DNA of 64,000 nt. It comes from Morella rubra. Its lineage: Eukaryota; Streptophyta; Magnoliopsida; Fagales; Myricaceae. The stretch covers positions 12,163,769-12,227,768 of the forward strand of contig CM025854.1 in assembly GCA_003952965.2 (NCBI GenBank), read 5' to 3'. The position numbers were made by a program, and so were the translations under genes. Below are positions 36,950 to 48,111 of the stretch, in pieces (position 1 is the stretch's first letter; the number at the start of each line of letters is the position of its first letter). The notes under the pieces are model-generated. The model ran no database searches, was not told where the DNA came from, and worked only from the letters and a program-made list of their open reading frames with translations.

Positions 36950-37468
36950 CAAAGCTTCATCGTCAAAATCAGAGAATGCTTGAGTTTGATACTGGGAGTT
37001 GGAGTGGCTTGTTCCGTTGAAATTCCAAGGAAAATGATGAATATTGGTGATGTTGTGGCTGAATTGCAATCGATTTGACCGAAACTTCTTGGAACAAATA
37101 CAAACAGAGAAGCACTTCCAAGTACAAAATAAATTAACTCGATAAGGCTAGTTTTTTGGTCCTTTAAATTATTCCCTCTAATAGCCTAAAGATAAACAAA
37201 TTTACGAGGCAAGTTTTGGTTTGTTCAGAATTCTAATGCACTGTGTCTGCAGGCTTCTGATTTTCTTCGAGAAACCCATTCACCAAGGCTTTCATTATTT
37301 CGAACTCTAAGGACAGTCTCTAAACTCATTGAAATCTTTTTCCTCCCACAGGCACACAAGGCTAGCTGCTGACTTCTTCTGCTGGCTGCCATTACAACTT
37401 GCGAAGTTTCGAGACAGAATAAATAGTAGAACATGTAATCTCGCTCTGTCTTATTTAGCAGGCATGTA
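36950..37468 (+). pseudogene. RLK 3' end remnant
   Basis: From 36,960 it encodes the end of the kinase-tail exon (KIRECLSLILGVGVACSVEI), then a TGA (CGA to TGA) within the terminal SI-R-KLLGTNTNRE segment near 37,075. The last intron and the terminal exon acceptor (CTCCCACAG near 37,350) follow. The 3' flank is cut at 37,468 by a solo LTR and resumes at 38,567. Confidence 0.75.
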
Positions 37469-38566
37469 TGTTAGTGTTTTGAATGTTGGCAAGATTTCGT
37501 GTCAAATTTAAGTTAAGCTGTATTTTTAAATTAGTGTTGTTTAAAGTGTTCAAGAGAATAAGAGTCATTCAAATTTGAAAAGAGATGAGGATATCTTTCA
37601 AGAGATTCGCTGAAGAAAATAAGGTTGAAGGGAGTTCGAATTTTGAAAAAGGATTTCAAATTCGCAAAGTGTGATCCGATCCTAAAATCTTTCAAGTGTA
37701 TCTTCGGAAAATGATCTTCGCTTGATTTTTCATATAGTAAGTTTTGCCCTATCTTCACTCTAGCTTGGCTCTAGCTAAATTGTCACTTTTTATACAGTGC
37801 ATTTCACCCGAGCTTTGCCCTAACTTGGCTCGAACGAAATTCCCCTGATTTCAAATTTCGTTATCCTTCTCTATTTAAACCGTGAGAAAAACGTCCAAGT
37901 GGCTTACCCAAGTTATTTCATCCTTCCTTGGCGTCTCATACTTGAGAGAAAAATCTTTTGATACCTTTGCACCTAAAGTGTTTATATTTTCTCTCTCCTA
38001 AATCAATCACCTCAATCACCATTGAAACCAACCTCCTGCGAGAAGCCTTCAGAGAGCTTAAGGAGATTGGCAGCCGGAGTCATTGGTGTTGAAGAACCAG
38101 TGTGTTCTTTAAGAGATTTACAAGAAGAACCTCAGAAGGCTAAGGGTTAACCGCAAGGGAGCGGATCTAGGTTGGATTATCTAGATTATTACTTCGGAGT
38201 TGTCAGAGTCAAGCAACTGATGTTGCCCGTGTCTGAGTCACCGGTGTAAGGTTTATCTTCTAGTGAATTTTTGGTGGCTGCTAGCCCGGAGTGGTTTTTC
38301 CTTTGATAAGGCTTTCCACTTTGTCATCAAATCTCTTGTCTTGGCGTGTGATTGATTTATTATTTCTGATTGATATTTTTCTTTGATATTTGTTTTAATA
38401 TTCCGCTGCATATTTGTTGATTGTTAAATACTTTTCAAATATAGACAAGACTCTTTTAGGATTTGTTCTAAATTTGTCTATTCAAAAAAAAAAAAAGAGT
38501 ACCACCACCTATTCACCCCCCCCCCCCCCCCCCCAGGTGTTAATAGGGTCTAAAACAGATTTTTCA
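37469..38566. mobile_element. Sirevirus-like solo LTR, TSD ATGTA
   Basis: 1,098 bp beginning TGTTAGTGTT and ending GATTTTTCA, flanked by ATGTA at 37,464-37,468 and 38,567-38,571. Near its 3' end are TATTCACCCC with a run of about 20 C, then AGGGTCTAAA, the signature shared with the full element at 41,252. It splits an RLK 3' flank. No internal sequence remains, as expected after LTR-LTR recombination. Confidence 0.85.
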
Positions 38567-38999
38567 ATGTACTCCATTCCACTTCGATCACAGTGTCCAA
38601 GTCTCTTGATTAATGGAATTTGTCATTAATGAACATAGTATAGCCCAAAGCATCATGCAAAATAAAGGCCTACATACGCTCTAGAAGACAATCGAACAGA
38701 GCCTTGAGCAATGCAGAGCTCAACATTGAATTGTAAAAGCCATTGAGATACACTCTTGGCAATATCAGATCCCATGGATAAAAAGTTGACAAATATAATA
38801 CAATTACTAAACTAGTGGGAAGATTACTGAGCCTTCACTCAAGTAGTACCCTTCCCCATACTGAAGGATTTTCCTGACAACTGCCTTGGAAAAAAACAGC
38901 TATTCGGAAGAATATAAAAATTAAACAGGAATAAAATGATGGTTACAACACTAATCCACATTGGGTGCCAAGATAGAACTTGCCGGTGCCGCTGGTTTC
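38567..38999. other. RLK 3' flank resuming after the solo LTR
   Basis: Continues the common RLK/PRMT3 3' flank (as 10,080-10,450). No gene is seen. Confidence 0.55.
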
Positions 39000-39039
39000 C
39001 TCAGCTTTTGATCCATCAGAAATGTTCTAGAAATGTTTT

Positions 39040-39200
39040 CCTTTTCGACCATCATGCCCAATCCCAGTATTTCCTAGGAAATATCAATGCTGCGAAAGCA
39101 CGAGCTATGCTAATGCGCAAATGTAGTGGGACAGGAATCAGTGCCGACTGCTGCCGACCTGTCGCCACTCCTTCGACCACATGCCCATAACACCATGTTT
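39040..39200 (-). pseudogene. PRMT3: PRMT3 C-terminal exon, decayed
   Basis: Minus strand reads SGDRSAAVGTDSCP, then after a frame change a LHLRISIARA segment and a NTGIGHDGRK-like end followed by TAG. These match the family's C-terminal beta-barrel end in order but not in one frame. Confidence 0.55.
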
Positions 39201-39442
39201 TTTAGGGACTCCAAATCTTTGTAGAGCTGCGAAATGCTTGTACTCCATCTTTGTGACTGCTGCAATCCGGTAAAATCACCATGGTTCTTTGTAGAACCTG
39301 CTGCTAAATCCGGTATCAAACCACAAGACAACCCCATAACACCATGTTTTTTGGGACTCCAAATCTTTGTAGAACCTGCTGCTAAATCCGGTATCAAACC
39401 ACAAGACAACCCCATAACACCATGTTTTTTGGGAAAATCTTT
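39184..39442 (-). repeat. 78-bp tandem repeat within a PRMT3 exon
   Basis: Two full units start at 39,287 and 39,365 and a partial one lies at 39,184-39,225. Each encodes the LWFDTGFSSRFYKD stretch on the minus strand. Because 78 is a multiple of three, the repeat itself keeps frame. The exon is broken by a nearby deletion that shortens the DLESQ codons at ~39,440. Confidence 0.75.
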
Positions 39443-39535
39443 TGAGATGCTTGTAGAACTACCAAAATCTGGTTCCAGGACAGCGCTAGCAGTGAAATCC
39501 ACTTCATCAGGTTTCGTCACTGCCAAGTCAAAAGT
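39443..39535 (-). pseudogene. PRMT3: PRMT3 exon TFDLAVTKPDEVDF
   Basis: Starts after a TTTCAG acceptor at 39,536-39,541 on the minus strand. It encodes TFDLAVTKPDEVDFTASAV, a characteristic part of the PRMT beta-barrel domain, then LEPDFGSSTS before the frame breaks. Confidence 0.8.
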
Positions 39536-39545
39536 CTGAAAGAAA

Positions 39546-40233
39546 ATGCAAAACAATATTTGTACATCAAGATGCTGAACTTGCATCTACGAGTTAGTTC
39601 AAGGTGTTTTACATTTACTCGAGAAGAAAAAATAAATCCACCAAAGTTTCAAATTCCTTCCCACAAAGGCAAGAGAGAATCAGGAGAAAACATTCGCTGA
39701 ACATCGCTGAATCAGTATGCGCCATAAAGGTTTGACATCCTCTAGTATTGTTTTTGGACTCTGTAAAGCTCATAAACGCTCAATCCAGTGGAGGAGGAAC
39801 CCAGTCATAGGACTACGGAACAATTCTACGAGATTATACTAGCTATACTAATTGGCACACTAAACCTAAAGATAGCTATACAAGACATGTTGAATCCATA
39901 CACATTCTCCCAAAATGGGAGCTAGTACCACCTCTACAAAATCCTGCAACAAACTGCACAGAAATTGGAAGAAAAGCAATAAGGCTATGTTTGGTCTGGT
40001 TTTTTAAAAAAATTCAAAAAAATTTTAAATCACTTTTCATCAACTCGCAATAGTTTTTTTAACAAATTTCAACAACTTTTAACATTTTCATCAATCTCAA
40101 AAGAATCTACACTATCTCTAAAAAAAAAGAAACAAAAAAATATTTTTCAAAACCAAACCAAACATAGCTAAAGCTCTCAAGAACTCAAAGAAACAAGATT
40201 TTGTCAAGTAAAGGAATATTCAATATGACTCAC
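39546..40233. other. PRMT3 intronic region with a MITE
   Basis: The expected exon following ILPDTAT was not recognised. A weak LPLWEG reading near 39,660 on the minus strand could be its remnant. Positions 39,890-40,210, minus the MITE, recur at 62,035-62,180. Confidence 0.45.
39983..40168. mobile_element. Tourist-like MITE, TSD TAA
   Basis: 186 bp with ends GGCTATGTTTGGTCTGG and CCAAACCAAACATAGC (inverted), flanked by TAA at 39,980-39,982 and 40,169-40,171. The duplicate of this intron at about 62,140 reads CGATAAAGCTC without the element. AT-rich and non-coding. Confidence 0.85.
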
Positions 40234-40494
40234 AATGGTTGCAGTATCAGGGAGGATAGCACATCCAGGCTTCAACCACCGGTCCCGTGCAAAGAACACC
40301 GAGCTGAGCATTGACTCATAAAGCAGGCAATACCCCATCCATTCGCTCAGTAACACATCGACACTTTGTGGTGGAACTTTTAGAGATTTATCAAGCTCTT
40401 CAACCATACCTTGAACCACTTCTATTACCCCTGAAGGATGCTTATTACATTCATTTTGGCTTTCAATTCGCCCAGGGCTGTTGTCCCTTGCAAT
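40234..40494 (-). pseudogene. PRMT3: PRMT3 exon with double-E motif
   Basis: Minus strand encodes DNSPGRIES, then VIEVVQGMVEELDKS, SVDVLLSEWMGYCLLYESML and ARDRWLKPGCAILPDTAT, ending at a GTGAGT donor (40,228-40,233). The SEWMGYCLLYE segment carries the catalytic glutamates of the family. One conserved Gly is Cys (PGCAIL). The expected acceptor CAG just before ATTGCAAGG reads CAT. Confidence 0.85.
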
Positions 40495-40582
40495 ATGCAA
40501 ATGAAACAAACAAAAGAAGGGCCAAACCCAGTGAGGGGAAAGAGAAGGTGATTTTAACAACTATAAAACTAGGAAAATCTAC

Positions 40583-40662
40583 CTGAGTTGCCACTGCAGG
40601 CTGCAGCCATCTTCTCACTAATTGCAATTACTCTTGAATCCCCAGCTCGAGCTGCAAAAAGA
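40583..40662 (-). pseudogene. PRMT3: PRMT3 exon LFAARAGDSRVIA
   Basis: After an ACTAG acceptor it encodes LFAARAGDSRVIA-ISEKMAA. Two residues of the usual VEASEKM are missing in frame. A 7-bp insertion CCTGCAG just after GCTGCAG shifts the frame before the GTAG donor. Its first base completes the serine codon begun in the exon at 57,261, across 16.6 kb. Confidence 0.8.
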
Positions 40663-41251
40663 CTAGTGCAAGAAGAAAAACAAAAAATCAGACAAATAAT
40701 CCTAGTAGAAATGTAGGAATACAGACAGGTGACAATATGTAATAGATGGCTCTCGCATATTATTATCTACAAAGGACCTTTCTTTTTTTTCCTTTTCATC
40801 AAGTTTTGATATATGGAGATCGGCTCTCCCAAGTAAAAGTAATGTCCAAATAGAAGATAGGCAAAGTAAAAATATTTGTGAGTAGGCCATCTTAGATTGC
40901 TCACTTATTCTAGTGCTGAAACCATATATGAGACACTGAAATTTAATCAGCCTACGTGTTAAAGGCATCTGCCAGTAAACCCAGCAATCTGATGTGGTAT
41001 CAAAAACCAAGCCCAGTTTATTTCGATACCAATTCAGGAGAAAAGTTTACTTATTAAGTGAGAAAGGATCAGGAGAAAGCAGCAAAGACAAGTTTGCGAT
41101 GGTGACAGTGACAGAAACGTTTTGATAACATAATTTACCACCTGGACATCTAAAACAATACGAGTCTTGACTGGCTACAGGGCCTGGTAAGTCATGGACC
41201 CCATTAATGAATATCACAAAAGAATTTATCAAGCAAAATCTTGGTAATAAG
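40663..41251. other. PRMT3 intron, left of the Sirevirus
   Basis: No exon is recognised here. The Sirevirus target site ATAAG lies at 41,247-41,251. Confidence 0.6.
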
Positions 41252-41370
41252 TGTTAGGTTTTAGTTGTTTTGGCATCATTCCGTGTCAAAATATGTCTTG
41301 ATCGAGTTGTATTTTTGGTATACACATTTGTTCAAGAGTTAGAGTCTATGGTCTGTCGAAATTCTTCTTT

Positions 41371-41590
41371 GCGTTCGACCAGCGTTCAACAAACGCTCGA
41401 GCGTCCCTGATAGTTTCATACAGAGACATCACGCTCGACTAACGCTCGACTAACGCTCGAACGTCCTTAAGAATATTCATACAGAGACATCACGTTCGAC
41501 TAACGCTCGACAGGCGCTCGAGCGTCCATAAGGATTATTCATACAGAGACATCACGTTCGACGAGCGCTCGACCTACGCTCGAGCGACTT
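41371..41590. repeat. ~62-bp tandem repeat with CGCTCGAGCG palindromes in the LTR
   Basis: Three units with period 61-62 bp, each containing ACGCTCGAGCGT or a variant followed by CATACAGAGACATCACG. CpG-dense and palindromic, placed 100-300 bp before the LTR TATA element, where transcriptional control is expected. Confidence 0.8.
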
Positions 41591-41684
41591 CCGGCGAATT
41601 TCAAAAATTGCTAGATTTTTGGGATTTCCTTGTGGATGAATTTTGAAACCCTACTAGGGTTCGTGAGAGGCCGACTAGAACGTG

Positions 41685-41693
41685 ATATATATG
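41685..41693 (+). promoter_or_regulatory. Probable LTR TATA element
   Basis: ATATATATG downstream of the palindrome array. It is conserved at 55,762-55,770 and, as GATATATAG, in the solo LTR near 59,658. It is the only TATA-like word at a suitable place in the LTR. Confidence 0.5.
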
Positions 41694-42267
41694 CATCCTT
41701 AGAGTGTTTTTGGTGCCCCTTTCCTAGAGAGAAAAACCCTAGAAAACTAGTGCTTCATGATATTGAATTTCTCTCTACTCTTCCTATATACTACTTTGTC
41801 CCTTCATTGTGTTGAAGGCTAGTTGAAGAACAAGGGTGTTCGTGAAGATCCTTAAGAAGAACCTCAAGGGTTGAGGTGATTGCTGCTTGAGCAGATCTGA
41901 GCAGGGGCGCTTGGATTATTACATCAGGGTTGTCAGAGTCAAGCAACTGGGGTTGCCCGTGTCTGAATCACTGTTGTAAGGTTTTCTTCTTAGTGGATTT
42001 CAGGTGGCTGCTAGCCCGGAGTGGTTTTTCCTTTGAATGGTTTTTCAAAGGTTTTCCACTTCGTCATCAAAATCTCTTGTCTCTTTATGCATTTGATTAA
42101 TTTCTTTACAAGTTTATTTATTGATTTGATGATTGTGTTGGTTGATTGATATATCTAGACTGATCAATTTTAGAACTTGTTTTAAAATTGATATTGATTA
42201 GTTAATTTACAGATTTCACCTATTCACCCCCCTAGGTGAAGTTAGGGTCTAAACTAGGTTTTTCAAT

Positions 42268-42280
42268 TGGTATCAGAGCT
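42268..42280 (+). other. Primer-binding site (initiator Met-tRNA)
   Basis: TGGTATCAGAGCT starts two bases after the 5' LTR. This is the standard copia primer site complementary to the 3' end of initiator Met-tRNA. Confidence 0.9.
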
Positions 42281-42308
42281 TAATCTCGGTCCTTGACCCT
42301 TAGTCTAG

Positions 42309-43984
42309 ATGGACAAAAGTCAGTCATTGTCCGTGCCTCCATATTTTGATGGAAGCAATTATGCCTACTGGAAAGTTCGTATGAGAGCCTTTCTAAAATC
42401 CTTGATGAACGTGTCTGGAGAGCTTGTGTTAAAGGGTGGTCTTCACCCATATCTGAGGTTGAAGGTGTTAAAACACCTAAAGATATTAGTACCTGGACTA
42501 TCAATGAAATCAATGATTGTAATTGGAATAGTAAAGGTTTACATTCTATTTTTATGGCTGTGTCTGCTGATGAATTTAAACGTATATCTATGTGTGAAAC
42601 ATCTAAGGCAGCCTGGGATATTCTGGAAACTACTCATGAGGGGACCAAGACAGTAAAGAATTCAAAACTTCAAATGTTGACCACAAAGTTTGAAGAGATT
42701 CGAATGAAAGAAGACGAAACATTTGATGAATTCTATGCTAAGCTGAATGATATAGTTAATTCAAGCTATAATCTGGGAGAAAAGATTCCAGAACATCGAG
42801 TAGTCAGGAAAGTAATGAGATCTCTACCTGAAAGATTCAGATCCAAAGTCACTGCAATTGAGGAAAGTAAGGATCTCGACACTGTAAAGATTGAAGAATT
42901 GGTAGGTTCTTTGCAGACTTATGAAGTATCATTGCCTCAACCTAAGAAGAACAAGTCCATTGCCTTGAGATCAGTCAAAGAAGAGATCTCTGTTGATTCA
43001 GATGAAGAAGTTCTTGATGATGCACAATTGGCTATGTTTGTCAAACAATTCAAGAAATTCTTGAAACCAAGAACTGGTCAGCGATCGTTCAACAGAAATT
43101 CTGAAAAGAATCAGGGTAGCTCAAGTGGATTCAGAAAGGACAAAAAGGACAAACACATGTCGAATGATTCCAAGAGTAAAAAACTGAAGTGCTTTGAATG
43201 TCAAGGTTTTGGTCATGTCAGGTCAGAATGTCCAACATACCTCAAGTCAAAAGGAAAAGCTATGAATGCTTCATTGAGTGATGATGAGTCAAAAAGCAGT
43301 AGTGATGATGAGAATTCTTCCGAAGATGAACAAGTAAATTTCATGGCTTTTGCAACTAGTACTGATGGTTTTGTTTTGCAGGAAATTGATGATGATTTTG
43401 AGGATTCAGACATTGATGGCAATATTGAAGAAAGTCTTCAAGAAGCTTATAATAAATTGTTTGAGGAAAGTCTGAAGCTTCAAAAGACAAACAAATCTTT
43501 TCTCAAGAAAATGCATGAAGTGCAAAGTGAAAAAGATGAACTTATGAGTAAGTTTGAAGAAGTCAGTGCAAGAAATGTGGAACTTGAGGCTGAAGTAAAA
43601 ATACTGAAGTGTGCTCTCGACAAGTCCAATACACAACTTCAACAATTTTCCAGTGGAACAAAGAAGCTTGATCACATATTAAGTCTTGGACTTCCATCTG
43701 GAAATAGGAAAGGTCTTGGCTACACTGAGTCTCAGGGTGCTTCAACTTCAAAGACGACATTTGTTCCAGCATCTATACTTGGAAAAATTCCATAAGTGAA
43801 TAGATCAGCTCCACAGGTAAGCAAAGGTAAACAAATTGTTTCTAAATTTACTGATTCTAGGTCACAAAAGAAAAATGCTAGGAATTACACACCACAAAAA
43901 TTTGTTCCTACATGTCATTTTTGTGGAAAAGTTGGTCACATTAGACCAAGATGTTTTAAATTGCACAGACAAGAGAAACTTTGA
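42309..43984 (+). pseudogene. gag (capsid/nucleocapsid), broken
   Basis: Starts MDKSQSLSVPPYFDG, the usual copia gag opening. A frameshift near 42,435 moves it to the frame that stays open from 42,554 to 43,795. A CCHC zinc knuckle CFECQGFGHVRSEC lies near 43,190, followed by an acidic Ser/Asp/Glu stretch and a long Glu/Lys-rich coiled coil (43,430-43,640). An in-frame TAA at 43,793 separates a second knuckle CHFCGKVGHIRPRC near 43,915. Two knuckles and an extended C-terminus fit Sireviruses. The protein would package element RNA in cytoplasmic particles. Confidence 0.85.
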
Positions 43985-45330
43985 ATCAATCTTCGTCAAA
44001 TGACAGTCATGAGAATTTAGCTTATCAAGTTAAAATTTTAACTGAGCAAACAATGTTATTAAACAAAAAATTTCAGCAATTTTCAAAACAATCTCATGTT
44101 CAAGAAAAAGTTTGGATCAAGAAAGATGAGGTAAATTGTTTTAATTCGATTGTAGCTTTTAAATCTCGATGTTTGTCGTTGTGGTATTTGGATAGTGCCT
44201 GTTCCAGGCATATGTGTGGTGACAAATCCTTGTTCACAACACTTAAAGATCACAAGGCTGGATCTGTGACATTTGGTGATGGTGGTAAAGCACCAATACT
44301 TGGAAAAGGTACAGTTGAAGTTGAAGGTATGCCTCCTTTCAAAAATGTTTTGTTTGTTGCTGGATTGAAGGCAAATTTGCTGAGTATTAGTCAAATTTGT
44401 GATTCTGGATTTGAAGTCCGCTTTGGTAAGAATTCTTGCTCTGTATTTGATTCTGATGGTGAATGTGTTGTGCAAGGTACTCGCACGTCTGATAACTGCT
44501 ATGGTATTAGTCCACATACTGAATTGAAGTGTAGTAGTGCCAACATTGATGAATCTGATTTATGGCATCAAAGACTCGGACATGTGAATTACAGAGATTT
44601 GTCTAAAATCTCTAGGAAAGAACTAGTTATAGGCTTGCCCAAACTAGATAATGTTAAAATCGAGTGTGTGGACCGTGTCAACTTGGTAAACAAATAAAAT
44701 CAGTTCATAAAAGAACTAGTGATGTTATGACTAAGAGACCTCTGGAATTATTACATATGGATCTTATGGGACCATCTAGAACTGAAAGTCTAGGTGGTAA
44801 AAAGTACATCATGGTGGTGGTGGATGACTTCTCAAGATTCACTTGGGTGGATCTTTTAAGAGAGAAGTCTGATGCTTTTGAACGAGCTGAAATCTTTTTA
44901 AAAGACTAATGAATGAAAAGGTTATTCCATTATTAGAATCAGGAGTGATCATGGTAAGGAATTTGAAAATTCTAACTTTCTTGATTTTTGTGCAAATGCA
45001 GGTATACATCAAGAGTTTTCTGCTCCAATCACACCTCAACAGAATGGAGTTGTAGAACGAAAGAATCGTGTCCTTCAGGAAATGTCTCGAGCGATGATTC
45101 ACAACAAGAAGGTAGCTCTTCATTTTTGGGTGAAGCAATCAACACTGCTTGTCACATTATCAATCGTGTCTACCTCAGACCAGGTATGAACAAGACTCCT
45201 TATGAATTGTGGAAAGGTAAGAAACCTACCGTTAAATATTTCAAAGTTTTGGCAGTACTTGTTATGTTCTTCGGGATAGAGAAAACACTGCTAAATTTGA
45301 TACAAAGAGTGACAAAGGAATTTTCTTAGG
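43981..45330 (+). pseudogene. pol: protease and integrase, broken
   Basis: The protease active-site motif reads LDSACSRHM (near 44,190), with Ala where LDSG is common. The GAG-pre-integrase zinc-binding His pair is in WHQRLGH (~44,565) and the Cys pair in CGPC (~44,670). Catalytic integrase positions lie in HMDLMGP, VVDDFSR and NGVVERKN (~45,050). Frame changes occur near 43,981, 44,665, 44,909 and 45,150-45,260. The order protease then integrase then RT is diagnostic of copia. Confidence 0.85.
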
Positions 45331-45593
45331 TTACTCTTCAAACAGTAGAGCCCTTCGTGTGTATAATACTCGTACTTTTACTGTTATGGAGTCCATAAAT
45401 GTTGTGGTGGATGATGCTTCAGTTGAGTCTAAAGATAACAATCATGAAGAACATACATCTGTTGAAAATGCATGTGATCTACAGGAGACACTGATGTAGT
45501 CTCTGATTCTGAAGTTCATACTAGCAAGGAACCATCTTCTAGGGTTCAGTTAAATCACCTAAAGAAAACATAATTGGTGATCTCAATGAGGGA

Positions 45594-47178
45594 ATGAGAT
45601 TGAGAAGAAAAGTGTTAAGTAATTTGACTTACACTAGCTATGTTTCTCAAATTGAACCTAAGAAAGTTGAAGAAGCTCTTCAAGATGATTTTTGGATTAA
45701 TGCTATGCATGAGGAATTAAATCAATTTGTTCGAAATGATGTGTGGTATTTAGTTCCTAGACCTGCAGATACAAATGTTATCGGTACCAAGTGGATCTTC
45801 AAAAACAAGACAGATGAGAATGGTACATCACCCGCAACAAGGCAAGGTTAGTTGCTCAAGGATATACTCAAGTGGAAGGTATTGATTTCGATGAAACCTT
45901 TGCTCCAGTTGCTCGATTAGAGTCAATACGTATTTTACTTGCTATCTCTTGCTTCATGAATTTTAAGTTATATCAGATGGATGTCAAGAGTGCCTTCTTG
46001 AATGGTGTTCTTCAAGAAGAGGCATATGTTGAACAACCCAAGGGGTTTGTCGATCCAAAATTTCCGATCATGTGTATCGCTTGAAGAAAGCTCTTTATGG
46101 CCTTAAACAAGCACCTCGAGCTTGGTATGATCGGTTGACGACTTATCTTCTAGATCATGGTTTCTCGAGAGGAGGAGTTGACCGAACACTGTTTGTCAAG
46201 AACATTGACACAGATATCACTGTAGCTCAAATCTATGTTGATGACATAGTCTTCGGTGCTACTGTTGATAATCTTGCCCATAAATTTGCTGAAGCTATGC
46301 AAAGTGAATTTGAAATGAGTATGGTCGGTGAACTAACTTACTTTCTTGGTTTGCAGGTTAAACAACTTAGTGATGGGTTATTTATAACCCAATCAAAGTA
46401 TGCCAAGAATCTCGTCAAGCGTTTTGGATTGGATAGCAAGAAACATACCCGGACTCCCATGAGCACAAGTGTGAAGATAGCATCAGATTCTTCTGAGAAA
46501 AGCGTTGATCAAACTCTCTATAGAAGCATGATAGGTAGTCTTCTCTATTTAACTGCTAGTCGTCCTGATATTTCTTTTAGTGTGGGGGTTTGTGCTAGAT
46601 TTCAGGCTAATCCTAAAGAATCCCACTTGAGTGCTGTCAAACGTATCATTCGTTATGTTAATGGTACTGTAGATTATGGAATTTGGTATTCCAGGGACAC
46701 TAATATAGACTTAGCCGGTTATTCTGATGCTGACTGGGCTGGTAACGCTGATGATAGAAAAAGCACCTCTGGTGGATGTTTTTACATAGGAACCTGTCTA
46801 GTCGCTTGGATGAGTAAGAAACAAAACTCAATTTCTTTATCTACTGCTAAAGCTGAATATATTGCCGCAGGTAGTTGTTGTACTCAATTGATTTGGATGA
46901 AACAGATGCTTAAGGACTATGGTATAGAACAAGATTGCATGACAGTGTTCTGTGACAACACTAGTGCGATAAACATATCTAAGAATCCTGTTCAGCACTC
47001 TCGAACCAAGCATATCGACATTCGTCATCACTTCATTCGTGATCTTGTGGAATCTCGGACTATTTCCTTAGAACACATTTCTACCGAAAATCAATTGGCA
47101 GATATCTTCACCAAACCATTGGATGGACTCAGGTTTGAGTTTCTCAGGAAAGCCATTGGTGTTTGTGCTGTCCCTTGA
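45594..47178 (+). pseudogene. pol: reverse transcriptase and RNase H, broken
   Basis: RT begins around 45,680 with WINAMHEEL and KWIFK motifs. Frame breaks near 45,840 and 46,070 are followed by an open frame from 46,072 to the stop at 47,178, with the YVDDI catalytic motif (~46,235). RNase H motifs are SDADWAG (~46,725), KAEYIA (~46,850), CDNTSAI (~46,955) and RTKHIDIRHHF (~47,005). Upstream, 45,330-45,590 links integrase to RT and is also frame-broken. Confidence 0.9.
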
Positions 47179-48111
47179 TTTGCATCATTTTGCATCATTT
47201 TTTTTTTTTTTTTTTTATTTTTTTATTTTTTTATTTTATTTTATTTTTTTTTTGTTGTTTTCTTCTTCTTAGAGTTTTTTTTTATTTTTATTTATTTAAA
47301 AAAAAAAAGTTTGTGTCGCTCGTTGGTTGGTTTAACTGATTGGTACTATCTTTTATACTTATTGGACATATAGTCATTCTTCGTGCATGAAACCTTCAAT
47401 ACTTCTTCATCTTGTGTCTGATAAATAATGTTCTTGTCAGTTGTGCTTCTCGTCTCTGGTTGGTCTAACTGGTATGATTTTTAAAATATTTACTTGACTA
47501 TATCTATCACAATGCACACTGAACTTATTGGATGATACTTGACCGCATGTGTGAGATTGTGTGTTGGCAATCACAAGTGAAGGAACCATGCATATCTGGT
47601 TGAATTGACCTCTGACTAGTTGAACCTCCAACAGAAAAAGTCAAACGAAACAAAAGAAAAGAAAAGCTCAGAAAAGCAAAAGAACCGCAAGTCAAGAAAA
47701 GAACAAAGAAAATTTGAACTCTTATGTATTGATGTTTCATACTCAGGGGGAGTAAAAATTATTGCAACAAAGTTGCATTTTTAGGTCCTAGTGGCATTGG
47801 GTTTGACTTTCGCCTTATGTGTCATGGTTCTCCTTTACCAGTGGTTTCTTTTTGGTATGCCGTGACCACCTCACAAAACTAAGGTCTTAAGCTTCTCTTA
47901 TTTTGTTGCGGTCTTTCACACACGTGTCGTTTGTATTTTCTAAATCATTGAAGTTTACACTGCTCAGAGACTGTGGCTCCTGCTTGTCTATATTATTTCT
48001 CATGATCATAAGATGGTTTAGTATTTATTGTTTCATGTTTTCTGAGAATTACTAAGTCTTTTACAGTATTTTGGTGTGTGCTTTTCTATTTTTCCTTCCT
48101 CGTTTGACTTT
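47179..48111 (+). other. Sirevirus 3' region, first part
   Basis: Begins with a T-rich run (47,191-47,310), then unique-looking sequence with a CTCAGGGGGAGT polypurine-like word at 47,742-47,753. No ORF of note. Repeated at 51,516-52,429. Confidence 0.6.

Larger units (their letters stand above)
41252..42265 (+). repeat. 5' LTR (1,014 bp)
   Basis: Runs from TGTTAGGTTTTAG to GGTTTTTCA. It contains the 62-bp palindrome repeat array, a TATA element and the shared TATTCACCCCCC and AGGGTCTAAAC words near its end. It is highly similar to the 3' LTR apart from small indels. Confidence 0.92.

Noticed and set aside
38515-38534. Run of about 20 C as a functional G-quadruplex or origin
   Set aside because: It is an expanded version of the short C run at the same place in every related LTR; its length may be slippage or error.
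41371-41590. Regularly spaced ~62-bp repeats as a CRISPR array
   Set aside because: Plant retrotransposon LTR; the intervening sequences are themselves repeated, not unique spacers.
42268-42280. tRNA-like word TGGTATCAGAGC as part of a tRNA gene
   Set aside because: It is the primer-binding site complement next to an LTR; no cloverleaf surrounds it.
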